Shown: in pieces, positions 26,495 to 34,759 of the stretch | Layout of the letters: every line of letters starts with the position of its first letter | How positions within the stretch are numbered: the stretch's first letter is position 1 | Assembly: GCA_027365055.1 (NCBI GenBank) | Contig: DAHXOD010000002.1 | Span: forward strand, 1 to 42,672 | DNA length: 42,672 nt | Source: a bacterium | GTDB taxonomy: Bacteria > Actinomycetota > Acidimicrobiia > Acidimicrobiales > RAAP-2 | Direction of reading: 5' to 3' | Translations under genes and position numbers: made by a program | Notes under the pieces: generated by a model | Seen by the model: only the letters and a program-made list of their open reading frames with translations | Told to the model about the DNA's origin: nothing | Database searches by the model: none

Positions 26495-27784
26495 ATGCTG
26501 GTGCCGGGAACGGAAGCGGTGGTCAGTCCGTCGGGCGTCGCGCTGATCGGCGGTCCAGCGGGTTCCCTGGCGCCCGATCAGGTCAGGGCGTTCGTCCGCG
26601 AGCAGCTCGAGCGAGCCGACCTGCGCGGTCGCAGCGTGTGCGTGCTGGTGCCGGACGCCACCCGCACCTGCCCGTTGCCCCTGCTTCTTTCGTCGATCGA
26701 CGACACGCTGAGGGGTCGTGCCTCGCGGGTCACCGTACTGGTAGCGCTCGGAACCCACGCGCCGTTGGGAGAGCAGGCGCTGGCTGCTCATCTCGGACTA
26801 CCTCCTGGGCAGCTGGGGGCCCATGCCCCGAACCTCGAGGTCCGCAATCACGCCTGGTGGGAACCTTCCACGTTCGCCCCTGTCGGGACCATCTCCGCGG
26901 CGAGGATCGACGAGCTCTCCGGCGGGCTGCTGCGTCGTAGCGTCGATGTCGAGGTCAACCGGGCGGTGCTCGACCACGAGGTCACCCTGATCGTGGGCCC
27001 GGTGTTCCCCCACGAGGTGGTCGGCTACTCGGGGGGTAACAAGTACCTGTTTCCCGGCGTGTCCGGACGAGCCTTCATCGACGTGTCGCACTGGTTGGGA
27101 GCGTTGCTCACCAACGTCGCACAGATCGGCGTTCGAGGGCAGACGCCGGTCCGCGCCCTGATCGACGAGGCCGCCTCGATGGTCCCGGGCGAGCACCTGG
27201 CGCTCTGCTTGGTCACCGGCGTTGGCTCCGACGAACTGCACGCCGTCACCTTCGGCGATCCGGTCGAGGCATGGGATGCCGCCACGGCGGTGGCGGAGCT
27301 CACCCATGTCCGCCGACTCGACGCTCCCGTCCGCCGCGTGCTCGCATTGATCCCCGGTCGATACGCCGACCTGTGGACGGGAGCCAAGGGCTTCTACAAG
27401 GTCGAACCGGTGGTGGCCGACGGCGGTCAGGTGGTGCTGTTCGCACCGCATATCCACGAGGTCAGTGTCACCCATCCCCGGGTCCAAACGATCGGGTATC
27501 ACTGCCGTGACTACTTCGTCGGGCAGTGGGAACGGTTCCGGGACGAGCCCTGGGGGGACCTCGCCCACTCCACCCACCTGCGGGGCTCAGGTACCTACGA
27601 TCCCGTGCGCGGGGAGCACGATCGGCTGGTGGTGACACTCGCCACCGGCATTCCCGAAGACGTGACCCGGTCGATGAACCTTGACTATCTCGATCCGTCC
27701 GGGGTCGATCCGGCCGCGTGGGCGTCGGACCCGGACACGCTGGTCGTTCCCGATGCCGGCGAGGTCCTCTACCGGCTTCCTTGA
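26495..27784 (+). CDS. LarA-family nickel-dependent 2-hydroxyacid racemase/epimerase (DUF2088)
   Basis: ATG 26495 after AAGGAAGG RBS; VPDATRTCPLPLLL, VALGTHAPLGEQAL, IVGPVFPHEVVGYSGGNKYLFPGVSGRAFIDVSHWLG: positions matching LarA His108/His174/Lys184/His200. Confidence 0.93.
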   Translation: MLVPGTEAVVSPSGVALIGGPAGSLAPDQVRAFVREQLERADLRGRSVCVLVPDATRTCPLPLLLSSIDDTLRGRASRVTVLVALGTHAPLGEQALAAHLGLPPGQLGAHAPNLEVRNHAWWEPSTFAPVGTISAARIDELSGGLLRRSVDVEVNRAVLDHEVTLIVGPVFPHEVVGYSGGNKYLFPGVSGRAFIDVSHWLGALLTNVAQIGVRGQTPVRALIDEAASMVPGEHLALCLVTGVGSDELHAVTFGDPVEAWDAATAVAELTHVRRLDAPVRRVLALIPGRYADLWTGAKGFYKVEPVVADGGQVVLFAPHIHEVSVTHPRVQTIGYHCRDYFVGQWERFRDEPWGDLAHSTHLRGSGTYDPVRGEHDRLVVTLATGIPEDVTRSMNLDYLDPSGVDPAAWASDPDTLVVPDAGEVLYRLP

Positions 27785-28986
27785 TCGGCCGGGCTCAGCA
27801 CGCCGCGGATCCACGGACTGAGTGCCCCGAGTGCGGTGTCGGCGATGCCGTGACCGCCGGGGTCTCGGGCCGCCGTCGTCTTCGCACCGGCCGGGCCGGT
27901 GAGGTAGTGCCAGGTGCGGTCGAGGAGAACCCGCGGGATCACCTCGTCGTGGTCTCCCTGGGCCACGAAGACGGGCACCCCCTCGAGGCGGCCCTCGTCG
28001 GTGGGAACACCGGCGTCGAAGGGGAGGGTGCCGGCGAGGACGGCGACGCCGGCGTAGCGACGGGGCCGGTCGAGGAGCAGGCCCCCGGCGAAGGCGGCGC
28101 CCCCACTGAACCCCACGAGCACCACTTGTCGACCCGGGGGCGCCTGCTCGTCCAACCACGTTGTGAACCAGCCCATGGTGGCGGCCAGCGAAGAAGTCAC
28201 CGGTCGCCCGATGCCCCGGTTGGCGAACCAGGCGTAGCCGCTGCCTTCGGCGATCGGTGCTCGGACGGCTGCGTAGGCCAGGCCCGATGGGAGCACCTCG
28301 GCCAGGGTGGCGATGGCGTGGGCGTCCGAGCCGCGGCCGTGAAAGAGCACCACAAGTGGCGCCTTCGGGTCGGTCGAACCCTCCCAGACCACCACTGGTT
28401 CGCCGAGCTCCGCACTGGTGTGCATCGGGCCATCCAGGCTGACCGCGCCTGGGGCCGTGTCTGGCTGGTCGGTCCCGCTGGTCGGTGCGGCATGGAGCCC
28501 GTGAGCGGTCCGGACACCACTCCATCGTTCGACCTCTGCGTCCAGGTCGAGCCGCTCGACCGGCGCGGCGTCACGGTAGGCACCCCACGCGCTCCGGGGG
28601 AGCATCCACATCACCTCGAACTCGTTGCCATCGGGGTCGGCTCCGTAGATGCTCTTCGTCGCACCGTGGCTCGATTCGCCGGTAGAGGCGCCCGAGTCGA
28701 CCAGGGCGGTGCGGGCTTCGACGAGCTCGTCGACGGTGTCGACCTGCCAGGCCAGGTGGTAGAGACCGACTGTGCCGGCGATGCGCGGACCGCCCGCGCT
28801 CCCCACCCCGAACAGCCCGAGGTCGTGGTGGTTCCCTGACGCCGGAAGCCGCAAGAACGCGGCGCGCGCCCGCGGTTCCCGGGCGATCACCTCCATCCCG
28901 AAGACGCCGGAGTAGAACGTCACCGAGCGCTCGAGGTCGGCGACGAACAACACCGCGTGGTTGAGGCGTACCGGAGAAAATGACAT
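27769..28986 (-). CDS. VOC-domain (glyoxalase/ring-cleaving dioxygenase-like) fused to alpha/beta hydrolase (phospholipase/carboxylesterase type)
   Basis: N-term: VRLNHAVLFVADLERSVTFYSGVFGMEVIARE...LYHLAWQVDTVDEL...DPDGNEFEVMW. C-term: PLVVLFHGRGSDAHAIATL...VVLVGFSGGAAFAGGLLL...VFVAQGDHDEVIPR...GGHGI. Confidence 0.93.
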   Translation of the reverse strand: MSFSPVRLNHAVLFVADLERSVTFYSGVFGMEVIAREPRARAAFLRLPASGNHHDLGLFGVGSAGGPRIAGTVGLYHLAWQVDTVDELVEARTALVDSGASTGESSHGATKSIYGADPDGNEFEVMWMLPRSAWGAYRDAAPVERLDLDAEVERWSGVRTAHGLHAAPTSGTDQPDTAPGAVSLDGPMHTSAELGEPVVVWEGSTDPKAPLVVLFHGRGSDAHAIATLAEVLPSGLAYAAVRAPIAEGSGYAWFANRGIGRPVTSSLAATMGWFTTWLDEQAPPGRQVVLVGFSGGAAFAGGLLLDRPRRYAGVAVLAGTLPFDAGVPTDEGRLEGVPVFVAQGDHDEVIPRVLLDRTWHYLTGPAGAKTTAARDPGGHGIADTALGALSPWIRGVLSPADQGSR

Positions 28987-29016
28987 GGCGCTCCTTCGTA
29001 GCTCCGTCAGGTCAAC

Positions 29017-29036
29017 ATAGTTGCGAAGACAACTAT
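29017..29036. promoter_or_regulatory. Candidate MarR-type operator
   Basis: ATAGTTG-CGAAGA-CAACTAT, perfect 7-bp inverted repeat about 30-50 bp upstream of the VOC-hydrolase start (28986). Confidence 0.7.
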
Positions 29037-29094
29037 TCCCGTGACCGATGCCACGTTGTCCGCCGTCTGAGCGGACCGGGCTTTGCCGCCGTCG

Positions 29095-30564
29095 TTAGGG
29101 CGCGGCAAAGGCGTAGATCGGCATCCCGTTGTAGTCCGGCGAGAACGCCGGTAGGTACGGCCCGTTGATGATGACCGCCAGCGATCCGACCGGAGCCGGA
29201 CCGGCGTCGCCTTCGATGGTGACGATGGCGCCATCCGGCCACCGCTGTGCGACCAGGCCCACATGGAGCGAGGTGGCCGTACTCCAAGGTCCCGTCCCGT
29301 AGAGAACGGCATCACCGGGCTGCGGGGCGCCGGATGGTGGGATCAGCGCAGTGTTCGATGCTGCCCAGTTGTAGATGTCACCGGTGAAAGCGTAGGAGGG
29401 GATGGGTATCCCCGCCCGGCCCCAGACCCAGGTGGCGAAGAGGGCGCACCATGCCTCGCACGGTCCGTACGGATTGCAGAATGATCCGGGAGAGGGGTCG
29501 CTCGCTACTTGGGTATCGGCGATGGAGACGATCGATGCGGCCAGTGGGGTCGGTGGGCCGCCCGCCGCGCCGGTGAACGAGTAGTTCCAGCCGTCGGGTT
29601 CGAGCAGCCAGTAGCCGGTTCCATTCTGAGTGAGCGTGAGTGCCGTCACGGGGGGTACGTCGGCAGGGTTTCCGCCGAGCCCGTGGCCCAGCGAACCGTA
29701 GTAGTTGAAGCCGCCGAATCCGAAGATGCCTCCGTCGGTGCTCACCAGCAAGTAACCGCTGTCTCCGCGGCTGGGGGCGATCCCGACCACCGGAGCGTTC
29801 AGAACCTGCCCACCCATCGATCCATAGAACCGGGCATCACCGAAGGCGAACACGCCGCCGTCCCCAGCCACCATCCAGTAGCCGCTCCCATTGTCAGTCG
29901 CTGCCATGCCACTGATCGGGGACACCAAGGGGGTGCCGCCCATTGAACCCTTGAACGCCGCATCGCCGAACGCGAAGATGCCCCCGTCCGAGGCGACCAA
30001 CCAATATCCCTGACCGTTCGCTGTCGCCGCCATCCCTACGATCGGACGGTTCAGCGGGTGACCGCCCATGGAACCGTAAAAGTTGGCGTCCCCGAAGGCG
30101 AACACGCCACCGTCGAGCGCCACCAGCCAGTAGCCGTTGCCGTCCGGGGTAGCGGCCATCCCCACAATCGGTCCCTGGAGGGCGAGCGATCCGAGCGACC
30201 CGTAGAACCGGGCATCACCGTAGGCGAAGACGCCACCATCGGCGGTGACCAGCCAATATCCCTGTGAGCCGGCGACCGGATCGACCGCCTGGGCCACCAC
30301 CACCGAGTTGAGCGGAGCCACTGATGCCGTTGCGTACGTCGGCGCGGCGCCGAAGGCGATCACCCCGCCTCCCGCATAGACATGGCTTTTGGGGGCTACG
30401 AGCGACGAAGCGCCAGCGTGCCCGGCGGTCAACGTGCCGACTGCCAGTGCCAACAGAAACGCGACTCCCAGGCGCCGTGCTCCCTGTGCGATCGAAGGGA
30501 ACCTGCCGAGACCCGTCACCGTCGCAATGGTATCCCTCGAGATCACATGCTGCAGTTTGACCAC
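29095..30564 (-). CDS. Secreted repeat protein with 42-aa 'GYWLVxxDGGxFAFGDAxFYGSMGG' repeats and C-terminal CHAP-like amidase domain
   Basis: Signal-peptide-like RRLGVAFLLALAVGTLTAGHAGASS; about 6 repeats; C-terminus NPYGPCEAWCALFATWVWGRAGIPI...PQPGDAVLYG...SLHVGLVAQ. Start codon uncertain. Confidence 0.82.
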   Translation of the reverse strand: MVKLQHVISRDTIATVTGLGRFPSIAQGARRLGVAFLLALAVGTLTAGHAGASSLVAPKSHVYAGGGVIAFGAAPTYATASVAPLNSVVVAQAVDPVAGSQGYWLVTADGGVFAYGDARFYGSLGSLALQGPIVGMAATPDGNGYWLVALDGGVFAFGDANFYGSMGGHPLNRPIVGMAATANGQGYWLVASDGGIFAFGDAAFKGSMGGTPLVSPISGMAATDNGSGYWMVAGDGGVFAFGDARFYGSMGGQVLNAPVVGIAPSRGDSGYLLVSTDGGIFGFGGFNYYGSLGHGLGGNPADVPPVTALTLTQNGTGYWLLEPDGWNYSFTGAAGGPPTPLAASIVSIADTQVASDPSPGSFCNPYGPCEAWCALFATWVWGRAGIPIPSYAFTGDIYNWAASNTALIPPSGAPQPGDAVLYGTGPWSTATSLHVGLVAQRWPDGAIVTIEGDAGPAPVGSLAVIINGPYLPAFSPDYNGMPIYAFAAP

Positions 30565-30747
30565 TCGCCGACGAGTGAGTTCCCTGGCTCCTTGACTCTG
30601 CGTTGGCGTTCGAGGTCCATTCTCAGTGGTCGCACGTCCCGATGGCTCGATCCACGGGCCTCGGGGCCCCGAGACACCACCGTGCAAAAGGGTATGGCTG
30701 TGGAACCGCTGACAGGATACCCTGGGGCAATACGTTGAGGTTCTTCA

Positions 30748-30763
30748 TGCTGAAGATTCAGCA
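30748..30763. promoter_or_regulatory. Candidate operator palindrome TGCTGAA-GA-TTCAGCA
   Basis: 7-bp perfect arms, 2-bp spacer, in the divergent intergenic region just upstream of the 30787 ORF. Confidence 0.5.
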
Positions 30764-30786
30764 CGCAGAGTGGGGGAGGCACCACG

Positions 30787-32528
30787 ATGAGTGACACCGC
30801 ACTGGGGCCAGGATGGTGGAAAGCTGCCGACGGAAGGTGGCATCCGCCTGAGCTGCGCCCGCCGGGTGTAGGGCGGGCCGACGCGTCCGACGCCGGAGAG
30901 AGCGAAGACGTTGGCCTTTTGACTCCTGATGGTGGCCTGACACCGGTTGGCGGGCCAACTCCTGATGGTGATGTTCACGATGCGGGCGGAGCCGAGACGG
31001 TCGCTGAGCGCGGATGGGAACCGGGCTCAGCAGAACACGGCGGGACCTTTGAGCAGGGTGGCCCGGTGGTCGACCCTCCGGTCTCGGATGGGCCCAGCGC
31101 TCCCATTGCCTCGGTGTCACCTCTGGCCAGCACGCCGGTGGCGCCCGTGGTGTCGCCCGCTCCGGTCGAAGACGTCGAACCGGTCGAAGACGTCGAACCG
31201 GTCCAAGACGCCAGACCGCAAGACGCCAAACCAAAACCAGTGGTCTCAGCGTCGTCGATGCTCCTCCGCCCGGTGGCCGACCAGAGGGCGTCCCCACCGT
31301 ACGTGAGCGAAGTCGACCTACCGGCCCACCTCATGAAACCCATCCCTCCGTTCGCTCCCGCCGCTGCCGGATCGGCCGGGGCTGGTGATGGGGCTTCTGG
31401 TCAACCTTGGACCCCGACGCTTGTCCCACCACCGGTCGAGCCTGAGGAGACCGGTGAATTGGCGGCGGAGGGACCGGTCGCGGACGAGGTGCCTGTACCA
31501 CCAGTGGCGGCAACATTCGAAGTAGCGCCGGTTGGCGGACACGAAGGGACGGCAGTCGGCGACTCGGCAGTCGCACAGGCTCCGAGGTCAGCGTTGCGAG
31601 ACGGGACCGAACCGGAGGTGGAACTTGATCACCACCCGGACCATGCCGTCATCGACGGCGGGCCTGCGGGTCTCGACCTTCCTTCCCCGGGTCCGCAGCC
31701 CGAAGGGCTTTCTGAAGCCGCCGCCGGTTCCGAACCACCGGTCGTCGGCGTCGAGTCGTCAGAGCCGTCGATCGTCAATGACGAGAGTCTGCCTTCCACC
31801 GGACCGGATTCCTTCACACCGATCGCCACGTCCGGGTTTGACGAGACGGACGAGATCTCGGAGTTCGACGACGATGGGCCGATCTCACTTCACTCGCTCG
31901 TGTTCCAGGCCAGTACCCCAGCACCTGCGTCCGAGGTCGCCCCTGAACCGCTCGAAGCGGCGACACCGCCGCCGGAGCCAGCGCCGAGTCCCGTAGCGAC
32001 GACTGTCGCCGCACCGGAGCCAGCGCCGGAGCCAGCGCCAGCACCGGTGGTGGCGATCGCTCCGGCACCGGAGCCCGAGCCCGAGCCTGAACCCGCACCG
32101 CTGGTGGCGGTCGCTCCGGCACCCGAGCCCGAGCCCGACCCGAACCTGAGCCCGCACCAGCACCGGTGGCGGCCGCGGCACCCGAACCTGAGCCCGCACC
32201 AGCACCGGTGGCACCACCGGTGCCTGAGCCCGCACCGGTGGTGGCTGCCTCGTCGGAGCCCACCCCGGTGAAGCCTGCTCCAACCCGGAATCCGGGCCTT
32301 TCGCCCGCAGTGGCGGCAAAGAACGCCGAGTTGTTCAAGGGCGGTCCCGAGTTCCCAGACATCTTCCAGCTGGCTCTCAAGGGATCGTCGCTGGCTGACG
32401 AAGTGAAGGTCCAGTACGACGCCAACAGTCAGCGCAAAGCAGACATCGCCGCCGGGGTGACGCCGGCGAAGAACGGCCAGACATCAGACGACAAGTCAGG
32501 AAAGCGCTGGCGGAAGAAGGGTCGCTGA
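30787..32528 (+). pseudogene. PGWW-motif, Pro/Glu/Ala-rich protein with 1-nt frameshift in its repeat region; function unknown
   Basis: RBS GGGGGAGG before ATG; MSDTALGPGWWKAADGRWHPPELRPPG... Frame 1 runs to 32271, but the (A)PEPEPAPAPVA repeat and a structured C-terminus (FKGGPEFPDIFQLALKGSSLADEVKVQYDANSQRKADIAAGVTP) continue in frame 0 to 32528. The frames join if one G is restored at 32138/32139 (GAGCCCGACCC to GAGCCCGAGCCC). Confidence 0.75.
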
Positions 32529-32598
32529 GCGCCTTCTGTGCGGGAGCCGCCCGCCCCGGGGCTCCGGACACGTCGGAGAGGGTCGCAGCACCCGGTTA

Positions 32599-34674
32599 GT
32601 GTCCCCATTCGTGTCGGACACGGTGCGCAGTGCAAAGCGGGGAGCGACCAGCGGCGCCCATCCGGGTGCCAAACGGGCTGCTCGGCGGCCGCTGCGACCC
32701 GAGTCGTTTCTCGAGGGGCTCAACGAACGCCAGCGCGAGGCGGTGGTCCATGGCCGGGGGCCGCTGTTGGTGCTCGCCGGAGCCGGGTCGGGGAAGACGA
32801 AAGTGCTCACGAGCCGGATCGGCTACCTCGTGGCGTCAGGGGTGGTCGCGCCGCAGAGCGTCCTTGCCATAACGTTCACCAACAAGGCCGCCCGGGAGAT
32901 GAAGGAGCGCTTGGCCGCGTCACTCGGGGAGATCGCCTCGGAGATGTGGGTGTCCACGTTCCACAGCGCCTGCGTGAAACTGCTTCGGCCCTACGCCGAC
33001 CGGGTGGGTCTGACCCGGCGATTCACCATCCTCTCCGAGGACGACTGCAAGCGCCTGCTCCGCGATATCGCCGACGACCTCGACATCGACGTGAAGATGA
33101 TGCCGGTCGGCGGGGCCAAGGCGGCGATCAGCGCGGCCAAGAACCGTCTGGTCGATCCCCGCCGCTTCTCGTTGGACGCGGCCGATGCCCGCGCCAACGC
33201 ACAGGCGCGCCTCTACCGCGAGTACCAGTTGCGGATGGTGGCCTCGGACTGCGTCGACTTCGACGACCTGCTGGTCCACACGGTGACCCTGCTGCGCGAG
33301 CACACCGACGTGCGCGACCGCTACCGGGACCGGTTCCGCCAGGTGCTCGTCGACGAGTACCAGGACACCAACCGAGCCCAGAGCGACCTGGTCGAGCTCC
33401 TTGCCGGGGGCCATCTCGACCTCTGCTGCGTCGGTGACGCCGACCAGTCGATCTACGGGTTTCGGGCCGCAGACGTCGGGAACATCCTCTCCTTCGCGGA
33501 GACGTACCCGGGTGCCACCACGGTGCTGCTCGACCAGAATTTCCGCTCCACGGGGACCATTCTCGAAGCGGCCAACGCGGTGATCTCGCGCAACGCGGCC
33601 CGGCCCGAAAAGCACTTGTGGACGGACGCCGGCGAAGGGAGTCCGATCTCGTTGCGGGTCGCCGACGATGCCGAGGACGAAGCATGGTGGGTCGCGGACG
33701 AGGTGGCAGCGATGGTGGCCGCCGGTGGTCGAGCCGGGGACATCGCGATCCTCTGCCGTGCCAAGGCCTTGGCCCGTCCGATCGAGGCAGAGATCGTCCG
33801 CCGCGGCATCGCGTGCCGGACGGTCGGCGGCATTCCCTTCTTCGAACGGCGGGAGATCCGGGACCTGACCGCCTACTTGAAGCTCGCAGTCAATCCGAAC
33901 GACGAGCTCTCGTTCCGGCGCTGCGTCAACGTACCCCGTCGGGCGATCGGTGACTCCAGTGTCAAACGGATCCGCTCCTTTGCCCAGCGCTACGCCTTAC
34001 CCCTCGGGGAGGTCCTTGACCGTCGGTCAGAGATCGACGGTCTGCCGGTGCTGGCTGCCGCGGGCCTCGACCAGTTCGTCGACCTTCTCGATCGTATCCG
34101 GGACGCATCGGCCACCGAAGGTGCGCTGGGAGCGATCGATGCGGTTCTGGCCGACGGCGCCTACCTCCGCCAGTTGCTCGAAGCGGCGGTCGACGACGAG
34201 GAAGGGCGCTACCGGGAGGAGAGCATCGACCAGCTGCGGACGATCGCCGGCGACCATGGAACGATCGAATCACTTCTCGACATGGCCGGCCTGGTCACCG
34301 AGAGCGATGACCTGGGCGACGACCCGTCTCGGGTCGTGCTCATGACCATCCACGCCGCCAAGGGACTGGAATTCCCGACCGTGTTCGTGGTGGGGATGGA
34401 AGAAGGTGTCTTCCCGGACCGACGTTGTTTGGAAGGCGAACAACTCGAGGAAGAGCGCCGCTTGGCCTATGTGGCCATCACCCGGGCGGAACGCCGACTC
34501 TTCCTTTCGTACGCACGGCGCCGGCGGTTGGCTGATCAGGTGGTCGAGCACGACCGGAGCCGCTTTCTCGACGAGATCCCTGAAGCACTGCTGGCCGATC
34601 TCGACCTCCCATCGGACCCGACCATCGGTGCAGCCGATCGCTTCGCCGCTCTGCGAGCCAACCTCGGTGCGTGA
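32599..34674 (+). CDS. pcrA/uvrD: UvrD/PcrA-type ATP-dependent DNA helicase
   Basis: LNERQREAVVHGRGPLLVLAGAGSGKTKVLTSRIGYL, AITFTNKAAREMKERL, VLVDEYQDTNRAQ, VGDADQSIYGFRAAD, LDQNFRSTGTIL, VVLMTIHAAKGLEFPTVFVVGMEEGVFPD, EEERRLAYVAITRAERRLFLSYA. Confidence 0.97.
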   Translation: MSPFVSDTVRSAKRGATSGAHPGAKRAARRPLRPESFLEGLNERQREAVVHGRGPLLVLAGAGSGKTKVLTSRIGYLVASGVVAPQSVLAITFTNKAAREMKERLAASLGEIASEMWVSTFHSACVKLLRPYADRVGLTRRFTILSEDDCKRLLRDIADDLDIDVKMMPVGGAKAAISAAKNRLVDPRRFSLDAADARANAQARLYREYQLRMVASDCVDFDDLLVHTVTLLREHTDVRDRYRDRFRQVLVDEYQDTNRAQSDLVELLAGGHLDLCCVGDADQSIYGFRAADVGNILSFAETYPGATTVLLDQNFRSTGTILEAANAVISRNAARPEKHLWTDAGEGSPISLRVADDAEDEAWWVADEVAAMVAAGGRAGDIAILCRAKALARPIEAEIVRRGIACRTVGGIPFFERREIRDLTAYLKLAVNPNDELSFRRCVNVPRRAIGDSSVKRIRSFAQRYALPLGEVLDRRSEIDGLPVLAAAGLDQFVDLLDRIRDASATEGALGAIDAVLADGAYLRQLLEAAVDDEEGRYREESIDQLRTIAGDHGTIESLLDMAGLVTESDDLGDDPSRVVLMTIHAAKGLEFPTVFVVGMEEGVFPDRRCLEGEQLEEERRLAYVAITRAERRLFLSYARRRRLADQVVEHDRSRFLDEIPEALLADLDLPSDPTIGAADRFAALRANLGA

Positions 34675-34759
34675 GCCTTCAGATCGATACACGACCGACG
34701 GCCCGGTCCGAGGATTGACACCGATTCCCCATGCGAGGTGGCTAACGTTCGGAACATCC

